This document shows, one piece after another, positions 1-8,480 of a stretch of 64,000 nt of DNA (within the stretch, counting starts at the first letter, position 1; every line of letters begins with the position of its first letter). Source of the DNA: Psychrobacter sp. I-STPA6b (GTDB lineage: Bacteria > Pseudomonadota > Gammaproteobacteria > Pseudomonadales > Moraxellaceae); contig NZ_VEWM01000070.1 in assembly GCF_020662265.1 (NCBI RefSeq), forward strand, positions 62,001 through 126,000, read 5' to 3'. The translations under genes and the position numbers were made by a program. The notes beneath the pieces were generated by a model, which searched no databases, was not told the origin of the DNA, and saw nothing but the letters and a program-made list of their open reading frames with translations.

Positions 1-686
1 ACACCACGTACTTCAATAATTTGCTCAGCAATTTCTGGTACTTCTTTTTGCATCAGTGCAGATAGCATATCTGGATGGGTACGTGATAACAATAATTGAG
101 CGCCACGGTTATCACGATTGACATGATACAAAATCGCATTGATACGTGATTTGACTCGAAGTTGCTCACGAGGCAACATCTGATCACGGGCTAAGTAACC
201 TTCTGCATTATCACCTAAATCAATGATAAAGCCATCACGAGTTTGTTTTTTAACTTCTCCATACATCATCTCACCGATACGTGGCTCAAAAGCATCTGCA
301 ACTAAAGCACGCTCTGCTTCACGAATCTTTTGGATAATAACTTGTTTGGCTTGAGTAGCAGCAATACGACCAAATTCAATAGATTCAATCTGTTCTTCTT
401 TAATATCACCGATTGACCATTCATTTTCATCCAAATCACTTATCGCTAACTGACAAGCTGGCATCTCATGATCTTCATCAGCGACAACTGTCCAATAACG
501 GTAAGTATCATAGTCACCAGTTTTACGGTCAATATCAACTCGTATGGCCACTTCTGGTTGATCGGTATATACCCGTTTTTTTGTAGAAACAACCAAAGCC
601 TGCTCAATTGCCTCAAAGATATCTTCTGGATTCAGCCCTTTTTCATTACTGACTGTTTCTACTACCGTTAAAATTTCACGACTCAT
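1..686 (-). CDS. nusA: Transcription termination/antitermination factor NusA (5' part only)
   Basis: The reverse strand reads from an ATG at 686 for about 228 codons without a stop and runs off the left edge, so only the N-terminal half is present. It begins MSREILTVVETVSNEKGL, typical of the NusA N-terminal RNA-polymerase-binding domain. An S1 RNA-binding domain follows (about residues 132-200), then the start of the first KH domain. NusA binds RNA polymerase and nascent RNA and modulates pausing, termination and antitermination. A purine-rich GAGGATAGG lies just upstream of the ATG. rimP is upstream, as in the common rimP-nusA-infB operon, but here a 218-base gap separates them, larger than usual. 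Confidence 0.97.
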   Translation of the reverse strand, partial: MSREILTVVETVSNEKGLNPEDIFEAIEQALVVSTKKRVYTDQPEVAIRVDIDRKTGDYDTYRYWTVVADEDHEMPACQLAISDLDENEWSIGDIKEEQIESIEFGRIAATQAKQVIIQKIREAERALVADAFEPRIGEMMYGEVKKQTRDGFIIDLGDNAEGYLARDQMLPREQLRVKSRINAILYHVNRDNRGAQLLLSRTHPDMLSALMQKEVPEIAEQIIEVRG

Positions 687-904
687 GTCACACCTATCCT
701 CACATCTTAAAGTTTTATATCGTTATGCCATGCTAATGGACAATCTTTCTTTTCAGCAATCGACTACAAGTCGTCTTTTTCAAGTATCCGTTTTTAGTTT
801 ACAACTTTTAAATATGACCGTTTTAAATAGGACTGTTTGACAGTGTTATCTAACAAAGTTAATTGTTAATTATTGTGCAAATAGTCACAAAACTCAATAG
901 TCTA

Positions 905-1402
905 TTAAGGTTGATAAACCAAGTTTGCTTTATCTATATTATTAAGTTGTATCTCAAACTGCTCTTTTTCTGCGGTCGTAATCATTAACTGGTTATCATC
1001 AATGCTTTCTAACTGACCTGCAACCTTACGACGCTTTGTACTACCAGTACCAATAGCATGTATTAGACGTAAATTAATCTTTTGTCCAATATAATCCACC
1101 ATTTGCTTAGCATCAAAAAAAGAACGATCCAACCCTGGAGAAGACACTTCTAACACATACTCTCCAGCTATTGGGTCATGTACTTCTAGTACACCACTGA
1201 CTTGGTGTGTTACAGCAGTACAGTCTTCAATTGTAACTTGCTTACCTTGAGCCTTTTCTTCTTCTGTTGCTTCAATATAAATACGCAACAAAGAGCGACG
1301 ACCTTGAGGGATAAATTCAACGCCCCATAATGTCACATCACAGGCTTCTACTGCTGGTGCAACAATCTCAGTAAGTTCTGCCACTTTGGTGGATAATTTC
1401 AT
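905..1402 (-). CDS. rimP: Ribosome maturation factor RimP
   Basis: This 165-residue protein has the RimP two-domain plan: an N-terminal alpha/beta domain with the segment GVEFIPQGRRSLLRIYIE and EDCTAVTHQVSGVLEV, the conserved EVSSPGLDR motif near residue 90, and a C-terminal SH3-like barrel. RimP helps 30S subunit maturation by promoting assembly around the S12/S19 region. It is a little longer than the E. coli protein (about 150 residues). It lies between the initiator tRNA gene and nusA, the arrangement known from E. coli metY-rimP-nusA-infB, and is probably co-transcribed with nusA. Confidence 0.96.
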   Translation of the reverse strand: MKLSTKVAELTEIVAPAVEACDVTLWGVEFIPQGRRSLLRIYIEATEEEKAQGKQVTIEDCTAVTHQVSGVLEVHDPIAGEYVLEVSSPGLDRSFFDAKQMVDYIGQKINLRLIHAIGTGSTKRRKVAGQLESIDDNQLMITTAEKEQFEIQLNNIDKANLVYQP

Positions 1403-1846
1403 AAACCTTCATTCATTACATTAAAGTTGTCAAAACAAATATATCTGTCATTAATGACATCTACTATCTGTAGCTTTTTATATTAGCAAATACCTATAGT
1501 ACCTAGTATAACAAAAATATATTTTTATCTGGTATTAATACGTAGCTATCTCTTGATATTTCTTTATAATTTTGAATATCTATCACTCTAAACACTTGGT
1601 ATTACTAATACTTAACCAAATCTTGTAGAGATATCAATTACGTACCTCTATAACTACAAATAATTATAGGGATTGGAGGGAAGTAAGGACATCTTAACCA
1701 CAGTTTTTTTACTTGCCCAAGACATCACATATATTATGTGCTATCTGGCTAACGCACTATGATACTGCCAGAGAGTAACTTAGTAATGTAGAAGATAGAT
1801 GACTGACATTAATAATTAGATAAAAATAAAATAATCAGATACAAAA
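1403..1846. other. Intergenic region between rimP and the tRNA-fMet terminator
   Basis: This AT-rich stretch has no ORF that looks coding. Because the tRNA upstream of it ends in a good terminator, it must carry the promoter of the rimP-nusA operon on the minus strand. No promoter could be picked out with confidence. Confidence 0.6.
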
Positions 1847-1872
1847 AAACCCACAATCAATATGGTGGGTTT
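1847..1872 (-). terminator. Rho-independent terminator after tRNA-fMet
   Basis: Inverted repeat AAACCCAC / GTGGGTTT with a ten-base loop. On the minus strand it is followed by a run of T (the plus strand shows AAAAAAA just left of the stem). It lies about 25 bases after the 3' end of the initiator tRNA and separates the tRNA from rimP-nusA. Confidence 0.75.
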
Positions 1873-1897
1873 AATAAACAATAACTGTCTAAGAAAG

Positions 1898-1974
<77 letters not shown>

Positions 1975-2150
1975 TCAATCTAGGCTGGTAATTATATATA
2001 TAGGTCTAATCTTTGTCAAGGATTATTTCCTATCAACTTATTTTTATGATACATCAATGTTATATTAACAACTGATGCAGTGAAACAAGTTTTTATCAAT
2101 TACCTTTTATCATCAAATAAACATATAACTGAATATGGTTTTTGATAATT

Positions 2151-2235
2151 TGGTGCGATTGGAGGGACTTGAACCCTCACGGCTTGCGCCACTACCCCCT
2201 CAAGATAGCGTGTCTACCAATTCCACCACAATCGC
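2151..2235 (-). tRNA. tRNA-Leu (anticodon GAG)
   Basis: The reverse complement gives an 85-base class II tRNA with a long variable arm, T-loop GTTCAAGTC, encoded CCA and anticodon loop CTTGAGG, so the anticodon is GAG, reading CUC and CUU. It sits between secG and the initiator tRNA, exactly as leuU does in E. coli, which supports both the call and vertical inheritance of the block. Confidence 0.97.
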
Positions 2236-2369
2236 TGATGACTTTTGTCTGACTACTTTGCTTTATACTCTTAATACTAAATATTAGTAAATAAATAATC
2301 CGTAAAGAAACCAAGAGCAAAGTAGGCGCATATTCTACGCTGATTTATTTATGGTTGCAAGTTGTCGGT

Positions 2370-2690
2370 TTATTCTGTTGGCGTTGGTGCTTCAGGAAGC
2401 GTTGTGTCTGTTGCTGGTAAGCTACTCTCGACTGGGTCTAGTCGGTTTTGGCTATCTGCTTGCTGACGTGCATGTACAGCTAGTGTCAAACTTGTCATAA
2501 AGAAAATTACTGCCAATACTGCTGTCGTTCTTGTCAAAAAGTTTGCTGAGCCAGCCGCACCAAATACTGTGCCTGATGCACCTGCACCAAATGAAGCACC
2601 TGCATCTGCACCTTTGCCGTGTTGGATGAGAATCAAACCAATCATAGCAATAGCCACAATGATATGTAAGGCTAAAATTATCGTAAACAT
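2370..2690 (-). CDS. secG: Protein-export membrane subunit SecG
   Basis: This is a 106-residue protein with two transmembrane helices (about residues 2-20 and 55-73). The conserved loop between them includes IQHGKGADAGASFG and a Gly/Ala-rich FGAAGSANFL segment, which is the SecG signature. SecG is the small accessory subunit of the SecYEG translocon and stimulates SecA-driven export. The C-terminal tail of about 30 residues is Pro/Glu/Thr-rich and poorly conserved in the family. It is encoded 30 bases after tpiA and followed by tRNA-Leu, so it probably shares the tpiA transcript. Confidence 0.95.
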   Translation of the reverse strand: MFTIILALHIIVAIAMIGLILIQHGKGADAGASFGAGASGTVFGAAGSANFLTRTTAVLAVIFFMTSLTLAVHARQQADSQNRLDPVESSLPATDTTLPEAPTPTE

Positions 2691-2720
2691 GATACACCTT
2701 TAAATTTTGCCATAGCCCTA

Positions 2721-3542
2721 TTATTTATTAGGGTTAGCTACAAAAGCTTGTGCAATGGCTATAAAGCTGTCTGCATCTAGTGCAGCACCGCCAACCAAGA
2801 CACCATTAATTTCATGACTACTCGCAAAAGCTTCAGCATTATCAGGCTTAACACTGCCACCATAAATCACAGGGATATGCTGTAAGTCATTATGAATATT
2901 TTTTAATACCTGTCTGATGTGAGTATGAATCGCTGTGACTTCTTCAACGGTTGGTACTTTGCCTGTACCAATCGCCCATACTGGCTCATAAGCGATGATT
3001 AGCTTTGAGGTTAATTGTTTGATAACTTCTTCTGAGATACTGCCATTGTCTGTTTCTAGAGCACTGTCATCTTGCAAATACAAGGCTATGGCTTGTATTT
3101 GCTCAGTCAGTACTGCTTTAGTTTCTCCAGCTTCATAAACAGATTCAGACTCACCAATACACAAGATAGTTCCCATCTGATATTGCTGACAATGACTGAG
3201 TTTTTTTGCCAGCTCAGAGTTACTTTCAGCATAATATTCTCGGCGCTCTGAATGTCCAATAATGACCCAATCCACACCAGCATTTTGTAATTGTACTGCG
3301 GATGTATCTCCGGTAAAAGCACCTGTTTGTGCGCTTAAAGCACTGACATCTTGGCAAGCAAGTTGAATCTTTGAGTCACTAAGACACTGTGAGACAGCCG
3401 TGACATGAAGCATACTTGGCGCAACGGCTAAATTGCATCCTGAGATAGAAGCTGATTTTTTATTAATGGCATCTACCAATTCAATGGCTTGTTGTATCTT
3501 TGCAGGATTTAGCTTCCAGTTTCCAATTACCCAAGCGGACAT
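2721..3542 (-). CDS. tpiA: Triose-phosphate isomerase
   Basis: TpiA interconverts dihydroxyacetone phosphate and glyceraldehyde 3-phosphate in glycolysis and gluconeogenesis. The catalytic set is visible: Asn8 and Lys10 in GNWKLNP, His97 in IIGHSERR, and Glu186 in AYEPVWAIGTGK, followed by the phosphate-binding VIYGGSV and LVGGAAL segments. At 273 residues it is about 20 longer than the usual 250. The extra length is an acidic insertion around residues 157-172, just before the catalytic Glu strand. secG follows closely. Confidence 0.97.
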   Translation of the reverse strand: MSAWVIGNWKLNPAKIQQAIELVDAINKKSASISGCNLAVAPSMLHVTAVSQCLSDSKIQLACQDVSALSAQTGAFTGDTSAVQLQNAGVDWVIIGHSERREYYAESNSELAKKLSHCQQYQMGTILCIGESESVYEAGETKAVLTEQIQAIALYLQDDSALETDNGSISEEVIKQLTSKLIIAYEPVWAIGTGKVPTVEEVTAIHTHIRQVLKNIHNDLQHIPVIYGGSVKPDNAEAFASSHEINGVLVGGAALDADSFIAIAQAFVANPNK

Positions 3543-3844
3543 AACTTACATACTCTTAAAAAAATACTCAAGGTTTGTTTGATAGTACAATATATTTTTA
3601 TGACCAAAATGATGAATCATGTATATTTTGTATAAATACCATCAAATACAATATTTGTACTTTTGCTTACTGGTTAAATCTTCTACTCAATTTATACCTG
3701 TTATATTTAACCATCAAAGCAACCTGACATTATAACAAACTTTATCAGTTTATATAAGTTCTATAAGGAAGTTTCATATTGCCTATACTTTTTTATTGCT
3801 TTCTTGCTGATAAGTCTTCAAGTCAGAACTTGAGCTCAATCCAT
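3543..3844. other. Intergenic region between anmK and tpiA
   Basis: About 300 AT-rich bases without a plausible ORF or a clear hairpin. It should hold the tpiA-secG promoter on the minus strand, but no convincing -35/-10 pair was identified. Confidence 0.5.
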
Positions 3845-5311
3845 TTAAGCAAAGCATACTTGCCCTAATACCACACTTTTTTCTGCACCAGTAACCGCAG
3901 GTAAGTTACCAGATGCACCCATCATTTTTTGTCTTGCTAACCAAGCAAATGCACAGGCTTCAACCCAAGCAGGTGCTAGACCTAATACTTCTGTACTTTG
4001 AATATGTACTTGCGGTAGATGATGTGCCAAACGCTGTAATAAGTAGTCATTAAACGCACCACCACCACAGACATAAACACTATTTTGGTATGGTGTCTTT
4101 GATGTTAACTGCGCTTCACTAACGTTTTCTACCTGATTTTCATGCGTAGATATGTGTGCTTGCTGAGTTTTATACAAACAATGACTGATTTCTTGACTGG
4201 CAGACACTGCGGTTAGCTCTGTTAGTGTGGCTTGAACATCGGCTGAAGAATAACGCATATCAGGATAGTTTTTCTCAAAACGCTCTAGCTCTCCTTGCAA
4301 CCAGTCTAAATTAAAATCTTCTCGCCCAGTGCTTTTGGGGGCAGTTTCAGCAAAAAACTTATGGTCTAATAACTGTGTTAATAATTCATGGATAACTTGA
4401 CCAGAGCTTCCCCATGCACCACCTGCATCATATGCTTTGCCAATATGCTGGTTTGCCCACGCATCTAAGAGTAAATTTGCAGGACCTGTATCATAGCCAA
4501 TCACAGTTTGACTAGAGGTTGCACTTGGTATCAAAGTTAGATTAGCAATACCTCCTAAATTTAACACCACTCGTGTCTGCTGAGTATGGGAAAATAATGC
4601 TCGATGAAAAGCAGGTACTAAAGGTGCACCCTGCCCTCCTACCGCCATGTCTCGGCGACGAAAATCTGTTACCGTCGCAATACCTGTCCTCTCAGCAAGC
4701 AAATTGGCATCTACTAACTGTAAACTAAACCCCATCTGTGGGCGATGCCTCACTGTTTGTCCATGACACCCAATTGCCATCACTTCTTCAGCACTCACAT
4801 TTGCTTTTTTTAATAGCTCAAGCACCACCTCACTGGCAAAGATAGCATAGGCTCTACTCGCCCAACCAAACCAGTCTAACTCGCTGGTAAGCTCACTGCC
4901 AGTTGCATTTAAAGACAGCTCTTTTAAAGACAAGGTTTTATCTGTCAACACCTTATCTTTAAACGTATCTGTTAGGCTATTTGTGGCATTGGGCTGACAT
5001 AGTGCCAATAATACGCTACGCAAGGTATCTGGTAAGGCAACTGAATGTGTCTGCAACAATTGCATAGACAATGCACCCACACTGAGTTCATTTTCTGCTG
5101 GCATATCCTGCCCAAATCGACACAATACAGCATCCAAAGCATCCAGACTTGTACCTGACATCATGCCAATATATAAACCTTCATCAAAGTTCTCAAATAC
5201 TGTCGTTTCAAGAACATCAGCCAAAACTTCCAAATCCAACCCCGACGTTTCGGCTAACGTTTCTAACTGACCTTGATTCAAAGTCTCTAGTGATGTGGTA
5301 TCAGCATTCAT
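3845..5311 (-). CDS. anmK: Anhydro-N-acetylmuramic acid kinase
   Basis: AnmK phosphorylates 1,6-anhydro-MurNAc with ring opening, returning cell-wall turnover products to the precursor pool. The family motif GMMSGTSLDALDAV is at about residues 49-62, followed by the segments GCHGQTVRHRP, DFRRRDMAVGGQGAPLVPAFH and NLGGIANLT, and late by YVCGGGAFNDYL. Family members are usually about 370-390 residues. This one has 488, with an N-terminal extension of about 45 acidic residues and insertions near residues 110-145 and 375-410. An internal ATG near residue 49 could be an alternative start but would remove family-conserved sequence. Neighbours are xerD upstream and tpiA downstream. Confidence 0.93.
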   Translation of the reverse strand: MNADTTSLETLNQGQLETLAETSGLDLEVLADVLETTVFENFDEGLYIGMMSGTSLDALDAVLCRFGQDMPAENELSVGALSMQLLQTHSVALPDTLRSVLLALCQPNATNSLTDTFKDKVLTDKTLSLKELSLNATGSELTSELDWFGWASRAYAIFASEVVLELLKKANVSAEEVMAIGCHGQTVRHRPQMGFSLQLVDANLLAERTGIATVTDFRRRDMAVGGQGAPLVPAFHRALFSHTQQTRVVLNLGGIANLTLIPSATSSQTVIGYDTGPANLLLDAWANQHIGKAYDAGGAWGSSGQVIHELLTQLLDHKFFAETAPKSTGREDFNLDWLQGELERFEKNYPDMRYSSADVQATLTELTAVSASQEISHCLYKTQQAHISTHENQVENVSEAQLTSKTPYQNSVYVCGGGAFNDYLLQRLAHHLPQVHIQSTEVLGLAPAWVEACAFAWLARQKMMGASGNLPAVTGAEKSVVLGQVCFA

Positions 5312-5365
5312 AGTGACCGCCTAAATAAAATCTGTTCAAAAATAAACAGTCCAAATAAAAATTAT

Positions 5366-5390
5366 CCCTGTACATTACAGCTAAACAGGG
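5366..5390 (-). terminator. Possible terminator after xerD
   Basis: Inverted repeat CCCTGT / ACAGGG with a 13-base loop. On the minus strand it is followed by ATAATTTTTATT. The stem is only six pairs, so it is a weak candidate for ending the tusA-xerD transcript. Confidence 0.4.
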
Positions 5391-5418
5391 TCAATGCTCA
5401 ACACCTACGCAATGGTCA

Positions 5419-6363
5419 TTAACCTCTTGGGTGATGTGCTTGATGCAATGCCTGCAAACGCGCCGTTGCCACATGCGTATAAATTTGTGTGGTTGATAAG
5501 TCGCTATGCCCCAATAATAACTGCACACTACGCAAATCCGCACCATGATTTAATAAGTGGGTGGCAAACGCATGACGCAAAGTATGTGGTGATATCTCTT
5601 TAACAATACCCGCAACTTTGGCATATTTTTTTATCATATACCAAAAGTTTTGCCGTGTCATATAGCCCCCTTGTGTTGTTAAAAACACCGCCTGACAGTT
5701 TCCAGACTTTAGGGTAGCAACCAACTCACCACGCGCATGGTTAAGATAATCTTCTAATGCTTCATTTGCATAATCGCCAAGTGGTACAAGCCGAGTCTTA
5801 TTACCTTTCCCTGTAATCTGAAGCCAGCCTGCATTTAAATTCACCTGCTCTAAAGATAAATTCATCAACTCAGAAACCCGAAGCCCACAGGCATAAAGTA
5901 CCTCTAACATAGCTTTATCCCGTAAACCAATAGCCGTACTGGTATCAGGGGCAAGCAATAGGTTCTCAACATCTGTTTCGGACAAATCAGATGGTAATGC
6001 CCTTCCTATCTTAGGACTTTTAATACGTGCGCAAGGGTTGTCCTCTCGGCGCTCATTGCCCACCATCCAAAAATAAAACTGACGTAAACTTGATAAAATA
6101 CGTGCCTGTGTTCGAGGTGTTTTTCCTGCCTTATGTAGCTCACTCAAACAATGTAAAACGTCTGTTTCTGTCCAGCAAGTTAATGCGCTATGACTCATTA
6201 GCTCACATTGATGCAAATCTCGCACATAAGCATTACGAGTACGTGTTGATAATCCACGTGCCAACATGGCTTGACGAAAAGCCACCAAATACTCTGGCTC
6301 TTCTTCAACCACTAATGGCTTAGGCTGGCGAGGTTGAACAGCACGAACCCGACTCATATGCAA
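5419..6363 (-). CDS. xerD: Site-specific tyrosine recombinase XerD
   Basis: XerD acts with XerC at dif to resolve chromosome dimers at division. The 314-residue protein has the N-terminal SAM-like core-binding domain (about 25-112) and the catalytic domain with all six residues visible: Arg162 (GLRVSEL), Lys186 (TGKGNKT), His260 and Arg263 (PHTLRH), His286 (LLGHSDLS) and Tyr295 (TQIYTHV). The C-terminus (HGADLRSVQLLLGHSDLSTT, then HHPRG) matches XerD better than XerC. An N-terminal leader of about 20 residues is rich in Arg and Pro. It starts 27 bases after the tusA stop. Confidence 0.94.
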   Translation of the reverse strand: MHMSRVRAVQPRQPKPLVVEEEPEYLVAFRQAMLARGLSTRTRNAYVRDLHQCELMSHSALTCWTETDVLHCLSELHKAGKTPRTQARILSSLRQFYFWMVGNERREDNPCARIKSPKIGRALPSDLSETDVENLLLAPDTSTAIGLRDKAMLEVLYACGLRVSELMNLSLEQVNLNAGWLQITGKGNKTRLVPLGDYANEALEDYLNHARGELVATLKSGNCQAVFLTTQGGYMTRQNFWYMIKKYAKVAGIVKEISPHTLRHAFATHLLNHGADLRSVQLLLGHSDLSTTQIYTHVATARLQALHQAHHPRG

Positions 6364-6390
6364 CCCATCATTTCTATTGCAGTGATTGAC

Positions 6391-6693
6391 CTAAGCACTT
6401 CTTTTTTTAACCACATAACGATAACGAGATACCTCTTCTATATCCTGCTCGCCATCACTCACATCGTTTGTAGTATTTTCTACTACCTCGTTTAATAGCA
6501 ACTCATGCCCTAAGTGACGACAGAAATTAGGAATATCCCGAGTCGTTGCAGGGTCAGTTGCCAATATTTCAATCAACTCTCCAGCACCTGCTTGGCGAAT
6601 ACTTTTATGTAATAACATCACAGGCTCGGGACAAATCAGTCCTTGTGTATCCAAATGATGATGAATCTGGTCAGCCGTTAAAAAATCAGACAT
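6391..6693 (-). CDS. tusA: TusA-family sulfurtransferase
   Basis: This 100-residue protein has the SirA/TusA fold signature LDTQGLICPEPVMLLHKSIR, with Cys21 in the CPxP motif being the persulfide-carrying residue. TusA relays sulfur from IscS towards tRNA thiolation and other acceptors. The core ends near residue 75 and is followed by an acidic then basic tail (EQDIEEVSRYRYVVKKRSA) not typical of the E. coli protein. It lies just upstream of xerD on the same strand. Assignment to TusA proper, rather than a close paralogue, is likely but not proven. Confidence 0.88.
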   Translation of the reverse strand: MSDFLTADQIHHHLDTQGLICPEPVMLLHKSIRQAGAGELIEILATDPATTRDIPNFCRHLGHELLLNEVVENTTNDVSDGEQDIEEVSRYRYVVKKRSA

Positions 6694-6764
6694 ATAGCGC
6701 TTTTAAACCTTTTTAAACCTTAAAAAATCAAATGTTTTATCTCAAAAAATAACTCGAAACTACC

Positions 6765-7232
6765 CTAGGTCTGCTCATATATAAACTTAAAAAATCGTTT
6801 AAAATTTGCCTGAAACAAAAAAGCCACCCCTATCCAAGCAACGATGCCTAACCATAGCCAATCTACCAATTGAAATAACAAACAAATCAATAATAAACTC
6901 AGTGCAATACCAATACTTAAAATCAAAATCGAAGGCTGATTTAAACGATAACGATAAATAATAAACGCATCATACAACGTTAATGGCACAGATAACCCAA
7001 CCAACGCATATGGCAAATAATGAAAAAGCTGATACAGTAAATCACTGTCATGAAAATACTGCACACTAGCAAGCGTACCGAAAAATACAAAACATGCCAA
7101 TGCTAAGCACACCAAGTAAATGGCAATACGATTCAGTTTTTGTGCTTCTTTAATACGAGTAATGGCAAGTGGTGGAAATCCTGCTACTCCCCCAGATTCT
7201 TCTACTGGTTTTGTTGACTCTGATTGCGACAT
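6765..7232 (-). CDS. Small integral membrane protein, function unknown
   Basis: I do not recognise a named family. The 155 residues start with a polar N-terminus (MSQSESTKPVEESGG) followed by four hydrophobic segments at about 35-58, 70-90, 100-118 and 120-140, ending in a basic/aromatic tail (FKRFFKFIYEQT). It starts only 14 bases after the ruvX stop and is on the same strand, so it is very likely co-transcribed with yqgE-ruvX. The sequence gives no catalytic motif. Confidence 0.8.
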   Translation of the reverse strand: MSQSESTKPVEESGGVAGFPPLAITRIKEAQKLNRIAIYLVCLALACFVFFGTLASVQYFHDSDLLYQLFHYLPYALVGLSVPLTLYDAFIIYRYRLNQPSILILSIGIALSLLLICLLFQLVDWLWLGIVAWIGVAFLFQANFKRFFKFIYEQT

Positions 7233-7246
7233 TGTATTTTTATCAC

Positions 7247-7717
7247 CTACTTTGTTAATTCCATGGCTTGACTACTATCTGCAAAATAACTTGATAACAA
7301 TAAACAGGCGGAAATATCATCAATTGGGTCATAAGTAGACTTTATCAAACCCAACTCCCAAGCCTTTTCTTTCGCCTCAATAGAAGTTAAACGCTCATCA
7401 TACATTTTTACAACAACGGATAAATGTGCCTCAATTAACCGATGAGCCAAGCGCCGAGCAAACTTGTGCGCCCGTTTTGCCAGCATTGAATCACTACCAT
7501 CCATATTTAATGGCAAGCCAACAATGACCTCTGCAACTTGCCATGTATTGATAATACCAATTAAATTGTCCCAATCAGGTTGTCCATTATTCATGGCTAA
7601 AATATCAAAAGGTCGGGCATCTTGCGTCAAATGATTTCCCAATGCCATCCCCATTTTTTTGACGCCATAATCTAAACCTAATACCAAACCTGTCATTGTA
7701 TTATCAGGACTCATCAT
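7247..7717 (-). CDS. ruvX: Putative pre-16S rRNA nuclease / Holliday junction resolvase RuvX (YqgF)
   Basis: The RNase H-like fold is recognisable from GLDYGVKKMGMALG (acidic residue Asp16), VIVGLPLNMDGSDS in the middle and YDERLTSIEAKEKA near residue 118. YqgF proteins process the 5' end of 16S rRNA and have been proposed as resolvases. The 156-residue length is slightly above the usual 138-145. yqgE upstream is the classical neighbour (yqgE-yqgF), which supports the call. Confidence 0.94.
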   Translation of the reverse strand: MMSPDNTMTGLVLGLDYGVKKMGMALGNHLTQDARPFDILAMNNGQPDWDNLIGIINTWQVAEVIVGLPLNMDGSDSMLAKRAHKFARRLAHRLIEAHLSVVVKMYDERLTSIEAKEKAWELGLIKSTYDPIDDISACLLLSSYFADSSQAMELTK

Positions 7718-7816
7718 TGCCTCATCTACTGTGCATCTATTTTATTTATTGCCAAATTTTATTACTCAGCACTTCTATCATCCGTTTTAATAGAGTCTAA
7801 CTACTTTCAATCCAAC

Positions 7817-8389
7817 TTACGCATGACCAATGTCATCACTTAAAAAGTCCAAATGCACCCCAATTTTTTCACCCGCCTGATGCCAACGCTCATCAAAAGG
7901 AGTCTCAAATAACAATGACAAATCCGCAGGGCATAATAACCAGTCGCCCTGTGCAATCTCAGCTTCTAACTGTCCCGCACTCCAACTGGCATGACCAAGA
8001 CATAAATAATAATGCCCAACTCCCTGACCCTGAGCAATATGTTGCAGAATATCTCGGCTGGTTGTGATACAGATATTCTCTGAAATGGCAAAAGAAGATG
8101 CCCAATGTGGCTGACCTGTATGTAAGACAAAGCCAATCTCAGGATACATCGGACCACCCTCTAATGCAGTATCATGGCGCACTTGATGGTCTGTGACATC
8201 AATGTCTAAATCTTCTAATAACTTACCCACGTTTGCATCCAAAATTGGTTTATTTATCACCAGTCCCAATACACCTTGTGGGTCATGGCGACAGACATAA
8301 ATAAGCGCTCGATTAAAACGTTCATCAGGCATTTGTGGCGTTGCAACCAATAACTGATGGGTTAAATTATTTAATTTTTCTATTGCCAT
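7817..8389 (-). CDS. YqgE/AlgH family protein (DUF179)
   Basis: The 190-residue sequence has the family landmarks [23 protein letters not shown] near the N-terminus, [27 protein letters not shown] and [15 protein letters not shown]. AlgH/YqgE proteins are widely conserved, and their biochemical role is not firmly established. It sits directly upstream of ruvX, the usual partner, with 99 bases between them. The start at 8389 gives the family's usual N-terminus. Confidence 0.93.
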   Translation of the reverse strand: MAIEKLNNLTHQLLVATPQMPDERFNRALIYVCRHDPQGVLGLVINKPILDANVGKLLEDLDIDVTDHQVRHDTALEGGPMYPEIGFVLHTGQPHWASSFAISENICITTSRDILQHIAQGQGVGHYYLCLGHASWSAGQLEAEIAQGDWLLCPADLSLLFETPFDERWHQAGEKIGVHLDFLSDDIGHA

Positions 8390-8480
8390 AAAATATGATT
8401 ACCACTTTAGAATGTAAGAGCCTAAATTTATCACCCATAATATTCATACCTCATAACAGTATTTTAATGGATGATAAGGT

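Noticed and set aside
468..671. 67-codon plus-strand ORF inside nusA
   Set aside because: Antisense to the NusA N-terminal domain.
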